Assembly (NCBI GenBank): GCA_001770775.1
Contig: MESA01000021.1
Location: 83,952-146,868, forward strand
Source of the DNA: Burkholderiales bacterium RIFCSPHIGHO2_12_FULL_63_20
Lineage (GTDB): Bacteria > Pseudomonadota > Gammaproteobacteria > Burkholderiales > Burkholderiaceae_C
DNA length: 62,917 nucleotides
Reading direction: 5' to 3'
Below the pieces are notes generated by a model. The model saw nothing but the letters and a program-made list of their open reading frames with translations. It made no database searches and was not told where the DNA came from. Position 1 is the first letter of the stretch. The number at the start of each line of letters is the position of its first letter. The translations under genes and the position numbers were made by a program. Of this stretch, positions 46,427 to 54,786 are shown in pieces.

Positions 46427-47800
46427 ATGGCCAAAGAGAAAACCGTCTACACCTGCAGCGAGTGCGGGGGCATCAGCCCCAAGTGGTTGGGCAAGTGCCC
46501 GCACTGCAACGCCTGGAACACCCTCGAAGAGACCCGCGCCGAGCCCGCCGCCGGCAAGAACCGGATGCAGGCGCTCACGCGCGGCCTGAACGCGGCGCAG
46601 CCGGTCACCACGCTCTCGCACATCGAGGCGGCCGATGTGGCACGCACCCCCACTGGCCTGGAAGAGCTTGACCGTGTGCTGGGCGGCGGCATCGTCTCCG
46701 GCGGCGTGGTGCTGATCGGCGGCGACCCGGGCATCGGCAAGTCCACCTTGCTGCTGCAAGCGCTGGACGCCCTCTCACGCCAGATGCCCGTGCTGTACGT
46801 GACCGGCGAGGAAAGCGGCGCCCAGGTGGCGATGCGCGCGCACCGGCTGGGCCTGGATGGCTCGCAGGTGCGGGTGCAGGCCGAGATCCAGCTCGAGAAC
46901 ATCATTGCGACCATGGAGGTCGAAAAGCCCTCCTTCTGCGTGATCGACTCGATCCAGACCATCTACTCCGACCAGCTCAACTCGGCGCCCGGCTCGGTGG
47001 CGCAGGTGCGTGAATGTGCCGCGCACCTGACCCGCGTGGCCAAGGCCACCGGCTGCACCACCGTGCTGGTGGGCCACGTGACCAAGGAAGGCGCCATCGC
47101 CGGCCCGCGTGTGCTGGAGCACATCGTAGACACGGTGCTGTACTTCGAGGGCGACACGCACAGCAGCTTTCGCCTGGTGCGTGCCATCAAGAACCGCTTT
47201 GGCGCGGTCAACGAGATTGGCGTGTTCGCCATGACCGACAAGGGGCTCAAGGGGGTGACCAATCCGAGCGCCATTTTCCTGTCCACGCACAGCGAGCCGG
47301 TACCCGGTTCGTGCGTGCTGGTGACCCTGGAGGGCACGCGCCCCTTGTTGGTCGAGATTCAGGCCTTGGTGGACGCGGGCGGACCCAGCCCCCGTCGCCT
47401 GAGCGTGGGCCTGGAGCGCGACCGTCTGGCCATGCTGTTGGCCGTGCTGCACCGCCACGCCGGCATGGCCTGCTCGGATCAGGATGTGTTCGTCAACGCG
47501 GTGGGCGGCGTGCGCATCAGCGAACCGGCGGCCGACCTGGCCGTGCTGCTGGCGATCCAGAGCAGCCTGCGCGGCAAGCCCCTGCCCAAAGGCTTCATCG
47601 CCTTTGGCGAAGTGGGCCTGGCGGGCGAGGTGCGCCCGGCGCCACGCGGTCAGGAGCGGCTCAAGGAAGCCGCCAAGCTGGGCTTCAGCATCGCGGTCGT
47701 GCCCAAGGCCAATGCGCCCAAGAAGCCCATCGAAGGGCTGACCATCCACCCGGTCGAACGGGTGGAAGAGGCCATCAGCCTGGTGCGTTCGCTGATGTGA
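46427..47800 (+). CDS. radA: DNA repair protein RadA
   Basis: RadA/Sms is a RecA-like branch-migration helicase. The 457-residue protein starts with a four-cysteine zinc finger (YTCSECGGISPKWLGKCPHC). The ATPase has Walker A GGDPGIGKSTLLLQ, the RadA-specific KNRFGAVNEIGVF motif, and a C-terminal Lon-protease-like domain (QDVFVNAVGGVRISEPAADLAVLLA). Everything needed for function is present. It is convergent with murJ, 18 bp apart. Confidence 0.97.
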   Translation: MAKEKTVYTCSECGGISPKWLGKCPHCNAWNTLEETRAEPAAGKNRMQALTRGLNAAQPVTTLSHIEAADVARTPTGLEELDRVLGGGIVSGGVVLIGGDPGIGKSTLLLQALDALSRQMPVLYVTGEESGAQVAMRAHRLGLDGSQVRVQAEIQLENIIATMEVEKPSFCVIDSIQTIYSDQLNSAPGSVAQVRECAAHLTRVAKATGCTTVLVGHVTKEGAIAGPRVLEHIVDTVLYFEGDTHSSFRLVRAIKNRFGAVNEIGVFAMTDKGLKGVTNPSAIFLSTHSEPVPGSCVLVTLEGTRPLLVEIQALVDAGGPSPRRLSVGLERDRLAMLLAVLHRHAGMACSDQDVFVNAVGGVRISEPAADLAVLLAIQSSLRGKPLPKGFIAFGEVGLAGEVRPAPRGQERLKEAAKLGFSIAVVPKANAPKKPIEGLTIHPVERVEEAISLVRSLM

Positions 47801-47818
47801 GCTGGGGGGGGCTGAAGG

Positions 47819-49381
47819 TCAGCGCCGGATGGCCTTGCGCAGGTTCAGGCCAGACAGCGCCAGCGCCCCGAAGTACACCACCGCCGCGCCGACCAGGCAG
47901 GCGACCATCGCGCCAATGCGCACCATCGGCTGTGCGCGCAGCCCGATCCAGTCGATGTGGTGCACGGCCAGCCACAGGCCCACGCCCAGCACCGCCGAGG
48001 CCACGCCCACGCGCAACGCAAACAGCCACCAGCCTGACGAAGGCTGGTAACGGCCGGTGCGGCGCAGGCCGATCAGCAACCAGGTGGCGTTGACCAGCGA
48101 GCCCAGGCCGATGGACAGCGCCAGGCCCGCGTGGTTGAGGAAGGGCACGAACACCGCATTGAGGCACTGGGTGATCACCAGCACCGCGATGCCGATGCGC
48201 ACCGGCGTCTTGATGTCCTGTGTGGCGTAGAAGCCAGGCGCCAGCACCTTCACGCCGATCAAGCCCAGCAGGCCCACGCCGTAGCACGACAGCGCCAGCA
48301 CGGTCTGCTGCACATCGTGCGCGGTGAAACGACCATAGTGATAGAGCACGGCCACCAGCGGCTCGGCGAACAGCAGCAGCCCCATGGCCGCGGGCAGCGC
48401 CAGCAAGACCACCAAACGCAGCCCCCAGTCGAGCATCTCCGAGAAGCGCGCGGTGTCGCCGGCGGCCTGCGCACGCGACAGCTGGGGCAGCAGCACCACC
48501 CCCAGGGCCACGCCCAGCATGGCGGTGGGGAACTCCATCAACCGGTCGGCATACGTGAGCCAGGACACCGAGCCCGCGCCCAGGTGCGAGGCGATCTGCG
48601 TGTTGATCAGCAGCGAGATTTGCGCCACCGACACGCCCAGAATGGCCGGCGCCATCTGACGCAGGATGCGCCCCACGCCAGGATGCCGCCACGCCCGCCG
48701 CCAGGCCCCCGGGCTCAAGCCGATGCGGGGCGCCATGCCGATCTTGAGCAAGGCGGGCACCTGCACGCCCAGCTGCAGCATGCCGCCGACCATGACGCCC
48801 ACCGCCAGCGCGTACACCGGCTCGATGCCATGGCGCTCGAACAGTGGCGCCACAAACAAGGCCGCGCCGATGGTGCTCAGGTTGAGCAGCACCGGCGTGG
48901 CCGCGGGCACCGCAAAGCGGCTCCAGGTGTTGAGGATGCCGGCGCTCAAGGCCACCAGGGACATGAAGCCGATGTAGGGGAACATCCAGCGCGTCATGAC
49001 CACGGCCGCATCAAAGCCGCCGCTCTCTTTCAAGCCCGAGGCCATGACCCAGACCAGCACTGGCGCGCCGACCACGCCCAGCACACAGGTGATCGTCAAG
49101 GCGACAAACAATACGGTGCCCACGGCATTGACCAGATCGTGGGTGGCCTGGTCGCCATTCTGGGTGCGGCTTTCGGCCAGGATGGGCACAAAGGCCTGCG
49201 AGAAGGCACCTTCGGCAAACAGGCGGCGCAGCAGGTTGGGAATGCGAAACGCCACGTTGAAGGCGTCGGTGGTGGCACTGGCTCCGAAGGCGGCGGCGAT
49301 CAGCAGCTCCCGAACCAGACCGGTGATGCGTGACGCCAGGGTCAGCAGGGAAACGATGGACGCGGATTTGAGCAGACTCAT
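47819..49381 (-). CDS. murJ: Lipid II flippase
   Basis: A 520-residue MOP-family flippase with about 14 membrane segments that moves lipid II to the periplasm for wall synthesis. The N-terminus SLLKSASIVSLLTLASRITGLVRELLIA, AFRIPNLLRRLFAEGAFSQAFVPIL and LAPGFYATQDIKTPVRI are family hallmarks, with the essential arginines in place. It is divergent from rpsT, as in many proteobacteria. Confidence 0.97.
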   Translation of the reverse strand: MSLLKSASIVSLLTLASRITGLVRELLIAAAFGASATTDAFNVAFRIPNLLRRLFAEGAFSQAFVPILAESRTQNGDQATHDLVNAVGTVLFVALTITCVLGVVGAPVLVWVMASGLKESGGFDAAVVMTRWMFPYIGFMSLVALSAGILNTWSRFAVPAATPVLLNLSTIGAALFVAPLFERHGIEPVYALAVGVMVGGMLQLGVQVPALLKIGMAPRIGLSPGAWRRAWRHPGVGRILRQMAPAILGVSVAQISLLINTQIASHLGAGSVSWLTYADRLMEFPTAMLGVALGVVLLPQLSRAQAAGDTARFSEMLDWGLRLVVLLALPAAMGLLLFAEPLVAVLYHYGRFTAHDVQQTVLALSCYGVGLLGLIGVKVLAPGFYATQDIKTPVRIGIAVLVITQCLNAVFVPFLNHAGLALSIGLGSLVNATWLLIGLRRTGRYQPSSGWWLFALRVGVASAVLGVGLWLAVHHIDWIGLRAQPMVRIGAMVACLVGAAVVYFGALALSGLNLRKAIRR

Positions 49382-49425
49382 CGCGGCATTATAGGAAGGC
49401 GCAGCCCCTGGCAGGCCTTTGCCGC

Positions 49426-49454
49426 TGGACGGATCCCTCGTGAGCTGTTATGAT
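49426..49454 (+). promoter_or_regulatory. Probable rpsT promoter
   Basis: TGGACG (49426-49431), 17 bp spacer, TATGAT (49449-49454), about 104 bp before the rpsT start. A fair sigma-70 match in the expected place; not proven. It implies a ~95-nt leader, a place where S20 autoregulation acts in other bacteria. Confidence 0.5.
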
Positions 49455-49557
49455 GTTCGGCTTTCCAACCAACTTTGCCCTCGTGGGGTGCGAATTGGCC
49501 TGAGGTGGTGCTTTTGCGAGCGCTGTGTCGGCCAGGCATCTACAGGGCCTGCATACC

Positions 49558-49851
49558 ATGCCATCAGCATCCAAAGTCCAGAAGACTGTCCGTATCGCCT
49601 CCGGTCGCAAGCGCGTCCGTCAAGACGTCAAGCTGAACGCTGCCAACACCTCGCTGCGTTCCAAGTTCCGCACCGCCGTCAAGAGCGTGCTGAAGGCTGT
49701 GGCCACCGGCGACAAGGCCAAGGCTTCCGAAGCTTTCAAGACCGCCCAAAGCGTGATCGACTCGATCGCCGACAAGCGCATCTTCCACAAGAACAAGGCC
49801 GCTCGTTACAAGAGCCGCCTGTCCGCCAAGGTCAAGGCCCTGTCGGCCTGA
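49558..49851 (+). CDS. rpsT: 30S ribosomal protein S20
   Basis: A 97-residue basic ribosomal protein binding 16S rRNA early in 30S assembly. [53 protein letters not shown] and the C-terminal VKALSA are typical. I took the ATG giving MPSASKVQ, the normal length; an in-frame start upstream adds 11 residues. It is monocistronic, with a promoter and a strong terminator. Confidence 0.97.
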   Translation: MPSASKVQKTVRIASGRKRVRQDVKLNAANTSLRSKFRTAVKSVLKAVATGDKAKASEAFKTAQSVIDSIADKRIFHKNKAARYKSRLSAKVKALSA

Positions 49852-49912
49852 TCCGGTCACCCGGACGTCAGGCCCTTGGCCTGACAGACCGCGCTGACCC
49901 CGGTCAGCCTGC

Positions 49913-49945
49913 AACGCCCGATGCACGCATCGGGCGTTTTGTTTT
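49913..49945 (+). terminator. rpsT terminator
   Basis: A perfect stem AACGCCCGAT / ATCGGGCGTT with a 6-base loop, then TTTTGTTTT, 61 bp after the stop. Confidence 0.9.
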
Positions 49946-50123
49946 ATGTCGAACAGTTGCCGGTTGACGCGGCAAATTGCACACCCCGGATTGACGCTGC
50001 GATTCAGGATCACGGAAACTGATGTAGTTTGCCGATCTGTCACCGTCATCGCTGCGCAGTTGTTCGCCCCACCGATGATGTCGATCAGCCCCCTGTTGTT
50101 CGCCTCAACCTGCTCGGATGTCC

Positions 50124-51905
50124 ATGAACCAACTCAAAATCTCCACCCGCATCCTGCTGATGCTGAGTATGCTGGCCGCCTTGCTCATTTTTGTTGGTCT
50201 GCTGGGGCTGTACGGCATGAGCCAGACCAACGATCGCATGCGCTCGATCTACGAAGACCGCGCGGTACCCCTCAAGCAACTGGGTGACATCAACTACCTG
50301 GCCAACCGCAACCGCATCTTGGTGATGGACATGATGCTCACGCTCGCCCGTGAAGGTGAGCAGAGCCAGCTGGACAAGCGCTACAGCGAACTCCAGAAAA
50401 ACCAGGAGGAGCTCCTGGCGATCTGGAAGGCCTACAAGGCCACCAAGATGACCCCGGAAGAAGCCTCGATGGCAGCCGAGATGGAAAAGGTGGGGTTGTC
50501 CTACACCGCGGAGGCCCAACTGCCCACCGCCAAAGCCTTGGCAGCGCGCGACTTGGCTACTGGGAGCGGACTGTATGAAAGCCAGATCAGCCCACAGGCC
50601 CCTGCTTTCCAGAAGTCCATCAATGCCTTGATGGACCTCCAGACCAGGATCGCGGCAGAGGAGTACCAAGCGGCCCGGAACTTCTACGATGGGCAACAGG
50701 TGCTGTCCATCAGCTCGATCGTGCTGGGCCTGGCGGCAGCCGCTCTGCTGGGCTGGACTTTGCAGCAAGGCATCCGCAAGTCGTTGCAAGAGGCCATGGC
50801 CGCAGCACATGCGGTGGCTTCGGGCGACCTGACCCATCGCATCCATGTGCTGGGTCAGGACGAGATTTCCGAGCTGCTGCGTGAGTTGACGAAGATGCAG
50901 GCGTCGCTGGGCGATGTGGTGCTGCGGGTTCGTGGTGGCGCCGAGTCGGTTTCCACCGCATCCGCCGAGATCGCACAGGGCAATCAGGATCTGAGCTCCC
51001 GCACTGAAAGCCAGGCCAGCGCCCTGGAGGAAACCGCTGCATCGATGGAGCAGTTGAGTTCCACCGTCCAACAAAATGCCGACAACGCGCGCCAAGCAAA
51101 TCAGTTGGCGAACAACGCGTCCAGCGTGGCCGTTCAGGGTGGCCAGGTCGTGGGCCAGGTCGTGGAAACGATGAAGGGCATCAGCGAGAGTTCACGCAAG
51201 ATCGCCGAGATCATCAATGTCATCGACGGCATTGCCTTCCAGACCAACATCCTGGCCTTGAACGCGGCCGTGGAAGCCGCGCGTGCGGGTGAACAGGGCC
51301 GTGGTTTTGCCGTGGTGGCCAGCGAGGTGCGCAACCTGGCTCAGCGCAGCGCCGAGGCCGCCAAGGAGATCAAGCAGCTGATCACGGACAGCGTGTCACG
51401 CGTGGAACAGGGCACCGGCCAGGTGGACCAGGCCGGTGCCACCATGAACGAAATTGTCACCAGCATCCGCCGCGTGTCGGACATCGTGGCGGAGATCAGT
51501 GCCGCCTCGACCGAGCAGAGCGCGGGGGTGTCGCAGGTGGGTGAAGCGGTCATGCAACTGGACCAGACCACGCAGCAGAACGCGGCCATGGTGGAGCAGA
51601 TGGCCGCCGCCGCCAGCAGCTTGCGCAGCCAGGCCCAGGACTTGGTGCAGACCGTCGCTGCGTTCAAGGTGGCCGGTCACCAGGCCCACGCTGTCGCACC
51701 CGCCACTACACGTGCTGTGGCACCTGCTGTCACCCCGGCGCCCCGCATGGCGCGCCCGCCAGCTGCGACCACCGGCACACGCCCGCAGAAGGTGACACGG
51801 CCCGCCCCGGCGGTACTCGCACCCAAGCCCAAACCCGAGCCAGAGCCCGCGATGAGCAAGCCTGCCAGCCACTCAGTCCATGACGACGACTGGACGTCGT
51901 TCTGA
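50124..51905 (+). CDS. Methyl-accepting chemotaxis protein, transmembrane
   Basis: A chemoreceptor of about 593 residues. TM1 is [21 protein letters not shown]; a ~160-residue periplasmic four-helix-bundle-like ligand domain follows; TM2 is [17 protein letters not shown]; then a HAMP domain ([25 protein letters not shown]) and a full signalling hairpin with the canonical tip [20 protein letters not shown]. The Pro/Ala-rich C-terminal linker ends in DWTSF, matching the xWxxF docking pentapeptide for CheR/CheB. An ATG two codons upstream is equally possible. It is alone between the rpsT terminator and its own, an addition to an otherwise conserved neighbourhood. Ligand unknown. Confidence 0.93.
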   Translation: MNQLKISTRILLMLSMLAALLIFVGLLGLYGMSQTNDRMRSIYEDRAVPLKQLGDINYLANRNRILVMDMMLTLAREGEQSQLDKRYSELQKNQEELLAIWKAYKATKMTPEEASMAAEMEKVGLSYTAEAQLPTAKALAARDLATGSGLYESQISPQAPAFQKSINALMDLQTRIAAEEYQAARNFYDGQQVLSISSIVLGLAAAALLGWTLQQGIRKSLQEAMAAAHAVASGDLTHRIHVLGQDEISELLRELTKMQASLGDVVLRVRGGAESVSTASAEIAQGNQDLSSRTESQASALEETAASMEQLSSTVQQNADNARQANQLANNASSVAVQGGQVVGQVVETMKGISESSRKIAEIINVIDGIAFQTNILALNAAVEAARAGEQGRGFAVVASEVRNLAQRSAEAAKEIKQLITDSVSRVEQGTGQVDQAGATMNEIVTSIRRVSDIVAEISAASTEQSAGVSQVGEAVMQLDQTTQQNAAMVEQMAAAASSLRSQAQDLVQTVAAFKVAGHQAHAVAPATTRAVAPAVTPAPRMARPPAATTGTRPQKVTRPAPAVLAPKPKPEPEPAMSKPASHSVHDDDWTSF

Positions 51906-51918
51906 GCGCGAGCAAACG

Positions 51919-51948
51919 CAAAAAAGCCCGCGCTAAGCGGGCTTTTTG
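51919..51948. terminator. Bidirectional terminator between chemoreceptor and DUF3579 gene
   Basis: AAAAAGCCCGC and GCGGGCTTTTT form an 11-bp stem with a short loop, with T-runs in both directions, 15 bp after the chemoreceptor stop. The last codons and stop of the convergent DUF3579 gene lie inside the hairpin. Confidence 0.9.
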
Positions 51949-52304
51949 TTGGGTGGCGTGGATACCGTGCCAGCCGGGTCGAGCAAGCAAGCTTCGACCA
52001 CTTGCAGGCCATTGTCCTTGGCAAAGTTCATCACGAAATCCCAGGCCATGGGTTCGAGCGACCGCAAGGCTTCGTTGACCACCACGCATTTGATGTTGCC
52101 CAAGGTGGTGGGAACGCAGTAGGGGGAGTAGCCGATGTGGGCCCCCTGACCTTGTGCGGCGCCGCCAGGGCGGAAGCTTGACATCACGCCGGCCAGGCGC
52201 TCGGCCCAGTCGCTGGGGCGAAAGGCTCGCCCGTTCTGGGTGATGCCCTGAATGAAAAATTCGCGAGGCTGGGAGGATGGGGAAGAAGGTGGGAACGTCG
52301 ACAC
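51933..52304 (-). CDS. DUF3579 family protein
   Basis: A 123-residue protein that matches the betaproteobacterial DUF3579 family: FFIQGITQNGRAFRPSDWAERLAGVMSSF at the N-terminal half, then GYSPYCVPTTLGNIKCVVVN, LRSLEPMAWDFVMNFAKDNGLQVVEACLL. No signal or membrane segment. It often neighbours argD/argF in this order, but its role is unknown. Its 3' end is embedded in the terminator hairpin of the chemoreceptor gene. Confidence 0.82.
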   Translation of the reverse strand: MSTFPPSSPSSQPREFFIQGITQNGRAFRPSDWAERLAGVMSSFRPGGAAQGQGAHIGYSPYCVPTTLGNIKCVVVNEALRSLEPMAWDFVMNFAKDNGLQVVEACLLDPAGTVSTPPNKKPA

Positions 52305-52642
52305 GGTAGCGCTTCCGACGGCTGCTCAATGGGTGAATTGACAGAAAAAAGAGCGGCGACCAGATTGTGTCCGGCAGCCACGACCACAAAGCGCAGAACT
52401 CGGCGGGTAGCCGCGCACAGCGCCTTGGCACAGGAGACGTCCAAAACGAGCGTTTCCGTACATGACAGGCTCTCATTGTCGTGGACGCGGGCCCGGGCCG
52501 CAAGCCCGAGACCCCGAATCCTCACCCGCCAAGTGGGGCTCACGCGCGGACCCACATGCCCAAAGCGGCGCCTTTTACATAGAATGTCCCTTGGCGCAGT
52601 GCCTGCTGCGCCATTTTTCTTTCCTGATGTGAGACCCCAGCC
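52305..52642. other. 338-bp intergenic region between DUF3579 and argD
   Basis: The divergent control region for DUF3579 (minus) and argD (plus). No ORF with family character is visible in it. It contains a TAGAAT hexamer at 52580-52585 that could be a weak -10 for argD, without a good -35, and the hairpin described separately. I could not recognise an ArgR-box pair by eye. Confidence 0.6.
52593..52622 (+). promoter_or_regulatory. Terminator-like hairpin just upstream of argD
   Basis: GGCGCAG (52593-52599), loop TGCCTG, CTGCGCC (52606-52612), then ATTTTTCTTT, ending about 21 bp before the argD ATG. It has the form of an intrinsic terminator or attenuator in the argD leader. No gene upstream on this strand needs a terminator here. 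Confidence 0.55.
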
Positions 52643-53842
52643 ATGAACGCCCCCGTGTCGATGCCCCATGTGATGCCCACTTACGGCCGCCTGCCCATTG
52701 CCCTGTCGCATGGCGAAGGCGCTTACGTCTGGGACACCGAGGGCCGACGCTATCTGGACGGGCTGTCGGGCATCGCGGTCAACACCCTGGGGCACAACCA
52801 CCCCAAGTTGGTCGCTGCGCTGCAGGATCAGGTCACCAAGATGATCCACAGCTGCAACTACTACCAGGTGCCGCTGCAGGAAGAACTGGCGCGCCTGCTG
52901 GTGGAGCGCTCAGGCCTGACCAATGCCTTCTTCTGCAACTCGGGGCTGGAAGCCAATGAGGCCGCACTGAAGATCGCCCGCAAGTTTGGCCATGACAAAG
53001 GCATTCACCGTGCCGAGGTGATCGTGTGCGAACGCGCCTTCCACGGTCGTTCGATCGCGACCTTGTCCGCCACGGGCAACCCGAAGATCCACGCGGGTTT
53101 CGAGCCGCTGGTGGAGGGATTCGTGCGCGTGCCGTTCAACGACATCGCGGCACTGGAAGAGGCGGTCGCCACGCACCCGAATGTGACGGCCATCTTCATG
53201 GAAACCATCCAGGGCGAAGGCGGCATCACGCCAGCGCGCGTCGATTACCTGCAGGCGGCCCGCCGTGTGTGTGATGACAAGGGCATCTTGCTGATGCTCG
53301 ACGAGGTGCAATGCGGCATGGGTCGCACCGGCAAGTGGTTTGCCTACCAGTGGGCAGGCATCCAGCCGGACGTGATGCCGCTGGCCAAGGGCCTGGGCTC
53401 GGGGGTGCCCATCGGCGCGGTGGTGTGTGGCCCCAAGGCCGCCCACGTGCTGCAGCCGGGCAACCACGGCACCACCTTCGGCGGCAACCCGCTGGCGATG
53501 CGCGCAGGTGTCACCACCATCCAGGTGATGGAAGAAGAACAGCTGCTGGCGCACGCCGACCGTGTAGGCAAGCACCTGATGGCGGCCTTGAAGCACGAAC
53601 TGGGCGACGTCAAGGGGGTGAAGGAGATCCGCGGTGAGGGTTTGATGATCGGCATCGAGCTCGATCGTCCGTGCGGCGTGATCCTGACCCGCGCCATGGA
53701 GGCCGGCCTGCTGTTGAGCGTGACCGCCGACACGGTGGTGCGCCTGCTGCCACCGCTGATCTTCACGACCGAACAAGCCGATGATCTGGTGGCGATCCTG
53801 GCACCGCTGGTGCGTCAATTTCTGTCTGAAAGCGTGGCCTGA
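52643..53842 (+). CDS. argD: Acetylornithine aminotransferase
   Basis: A 399-residue PLP enzyme making N-acetylornithine in arginine synthesis (it may also serve lysine synthesis). Motifs are NTLGHNHPKLVAALQDQ, FFCNSGLEANEAALKIARK, the LMLDEVQCGMGRTGKWFAYQ aspartate, and the PLP lysine in PLAKGLGSGVPIGA. It is followed after 2 bp by argF, so the two are one operon feeding citrulline and then arginine, a monomer of the cyanophycin made by the cph locus. Confidence 0.95.
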   Translation: MNAPVSMPHVMPTYGRLPIALSHGEGAYVWDTEGRRYLDGLSGIAVNTLGHNHPKLVAALQDQVTKMIHSCNYYQVPLQEELARLLVERSGLTNAFFCNSGLEANEAALKIARKFGHDKGIHRAEVIVCERAFHGRSIATLSATGNPKIHAGFEPLVEGFVRVPFNDIAALEEAVATHPNVTAIFMETIQGEGGITPARVDYLQAARRVCDDKGILLMLDEVQCGMGRTGKWFAYQWAGIQPDVMPLAKGLGSGVPIGAVVCGPKAAHVLQPGNHGTTFGGNPLAMRAGVTTIQVMEEEQLLAHADRVGKHLMAALKHELGDVKGVKEIRGEGLMIGIELDRPCGVILTRAMEAGLLLSVTADTVVRLLPPLIFTTEQADDLVAILAPLVRQFLSESVA

Positions 53843-53844
53843 CC

Positions 53845-54777
53845 ATGAAGCCCGGATTGAGTCTGATCAAGCATTACCTGCAGTTCAAGGACCTGCGCTC
53901 GCAAGAGTACGCGTACCTGTTCGAGCGCGCGGCCATCATCAAGAAGCGCTTCAAGAACTACGAGAAGTACAACCCGCTGGCCGATCGCACGCTGGCAATG
54001 ATCTTCGAGAAGGCCTCGACGCGCACCCGCGTGAGTTTTGAGGCAGGCATGTACCAGATGGGCGGCTCGGTGGTGCACCTGACCACCGACGGCAGCCAGC
54101 TGGGCCGCAGCGAGCCGATCGAGGACAGCGCCAAGGTGATTTCGCGCATGGTCGACATCGTGATGATCCGCACCTATGAGCAAGCCAAGCTGGTGAAGTT
54201 TGCAGCCAACTCACGCGTGCCGGTCATCAACGGTCTGACCAACGAGTACCACCCCTGCCAGATCCTGGCCGACATCTTCACCTACATCGAGCACCGTGGT
54301 TCGATCGAGGGCAAGGTGGTGGCCTGGGTGGGCGATGGCAACAACATGGCCAACACCTGGCTGCAGGCGGCCGAGATCCTGGGCTTCACGGTGCATGTGA
54401 GCACGCCCAGCGGCTACGAGATCGACCCGGCCGTGGCCGGCATCCAGTCCACCGACTGCTACAAGGTGTTCAAGGACCCGATGGACGCCTGCCGTGGTGC
54501 CGATCTGGTGACCACCGATGTGTGGACCTCGATGGGCTACGAGGCCGAGAACGAGGCGCGCATGAAGGCCTTTGCCGACTGGTGCGTGGACACCGAGATG
54601 ATGGCGGTGGCCAAGCCCAACGCGCTGTTCATGCACTGCCTGCCCGCCCACCGCGGCGAAGAGGTCGAGGCCGATGTGATCGATGGCCCGCAGTCGGTCG
54701 TGTGGGACGAGGCCGAGAACCGCATGCATGTGCAAAAGGCGCTGATGGAGTACCTGTTGCTGGGCCGCATTGGCTGA
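53845..54777 (+). CDS. argF: Ornithine carbamoyltransferase
   Basis: ArgF condenses ornithine and carbamoyl phosphate to citrulline. The 310-residue protein has the carbamoyl-phosphate loop EKASTRTRVSFE, the HPCQILAD motif, the ornithine-binding DVWTSMG and the catalytic HCLPAHRGEEV cysteine. It is an anabolic-type length. It overlaps no gene but is 2 bp from argD; downstream it is convergent with the soluble chemoreceptor gene, 9 bp apart. Confidence 0.97.
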   Translation: MKPGLSLIKHYLQFKDLRSQEYAYLFERAAIIKKRFKNYEKYNPLADRTLAMIFEKASTRTRVSFEAGMYQMGGSVVHLTTDGSQLGRSEPIEDSAKVISRMVDIVMIRTYEQAKLVKFAANSRVPVINGLTNEYHPCQILADIFTYIEHRGSIEGKVVAWVGDGNNMANTWLQAAEILGFTVHVSTPSGYEIDPAVAGIQSTDCYKVFKDPMDACRGADLVTTDVWTSMGYEAENEARMKAFADWCVDTEMMAVAKPNALFMHCLPAHRGEEVEADVIDGPQSVVWDEAENRMHVQKALMEYLLLGRIG

Positions 54778-54786
54778 GGGCGGAAA

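Noticed and set aside
49388..49393. A TATAAT hexamer just before the murJ start on the minus strand
   Set aside because: No -35 at a proper distance, and a start site from it would fall at the first codon. A leaderless transcript cannot be excluded but is not supported.
50031..50038. GCCGATCT before the chemoreceptor gene as a sigma-28 -10 box
   Set aside because: It matches 6 of 8 positions of the -10, but the sequence 11 bp upstream does not resemble TAAAGTTT at all.
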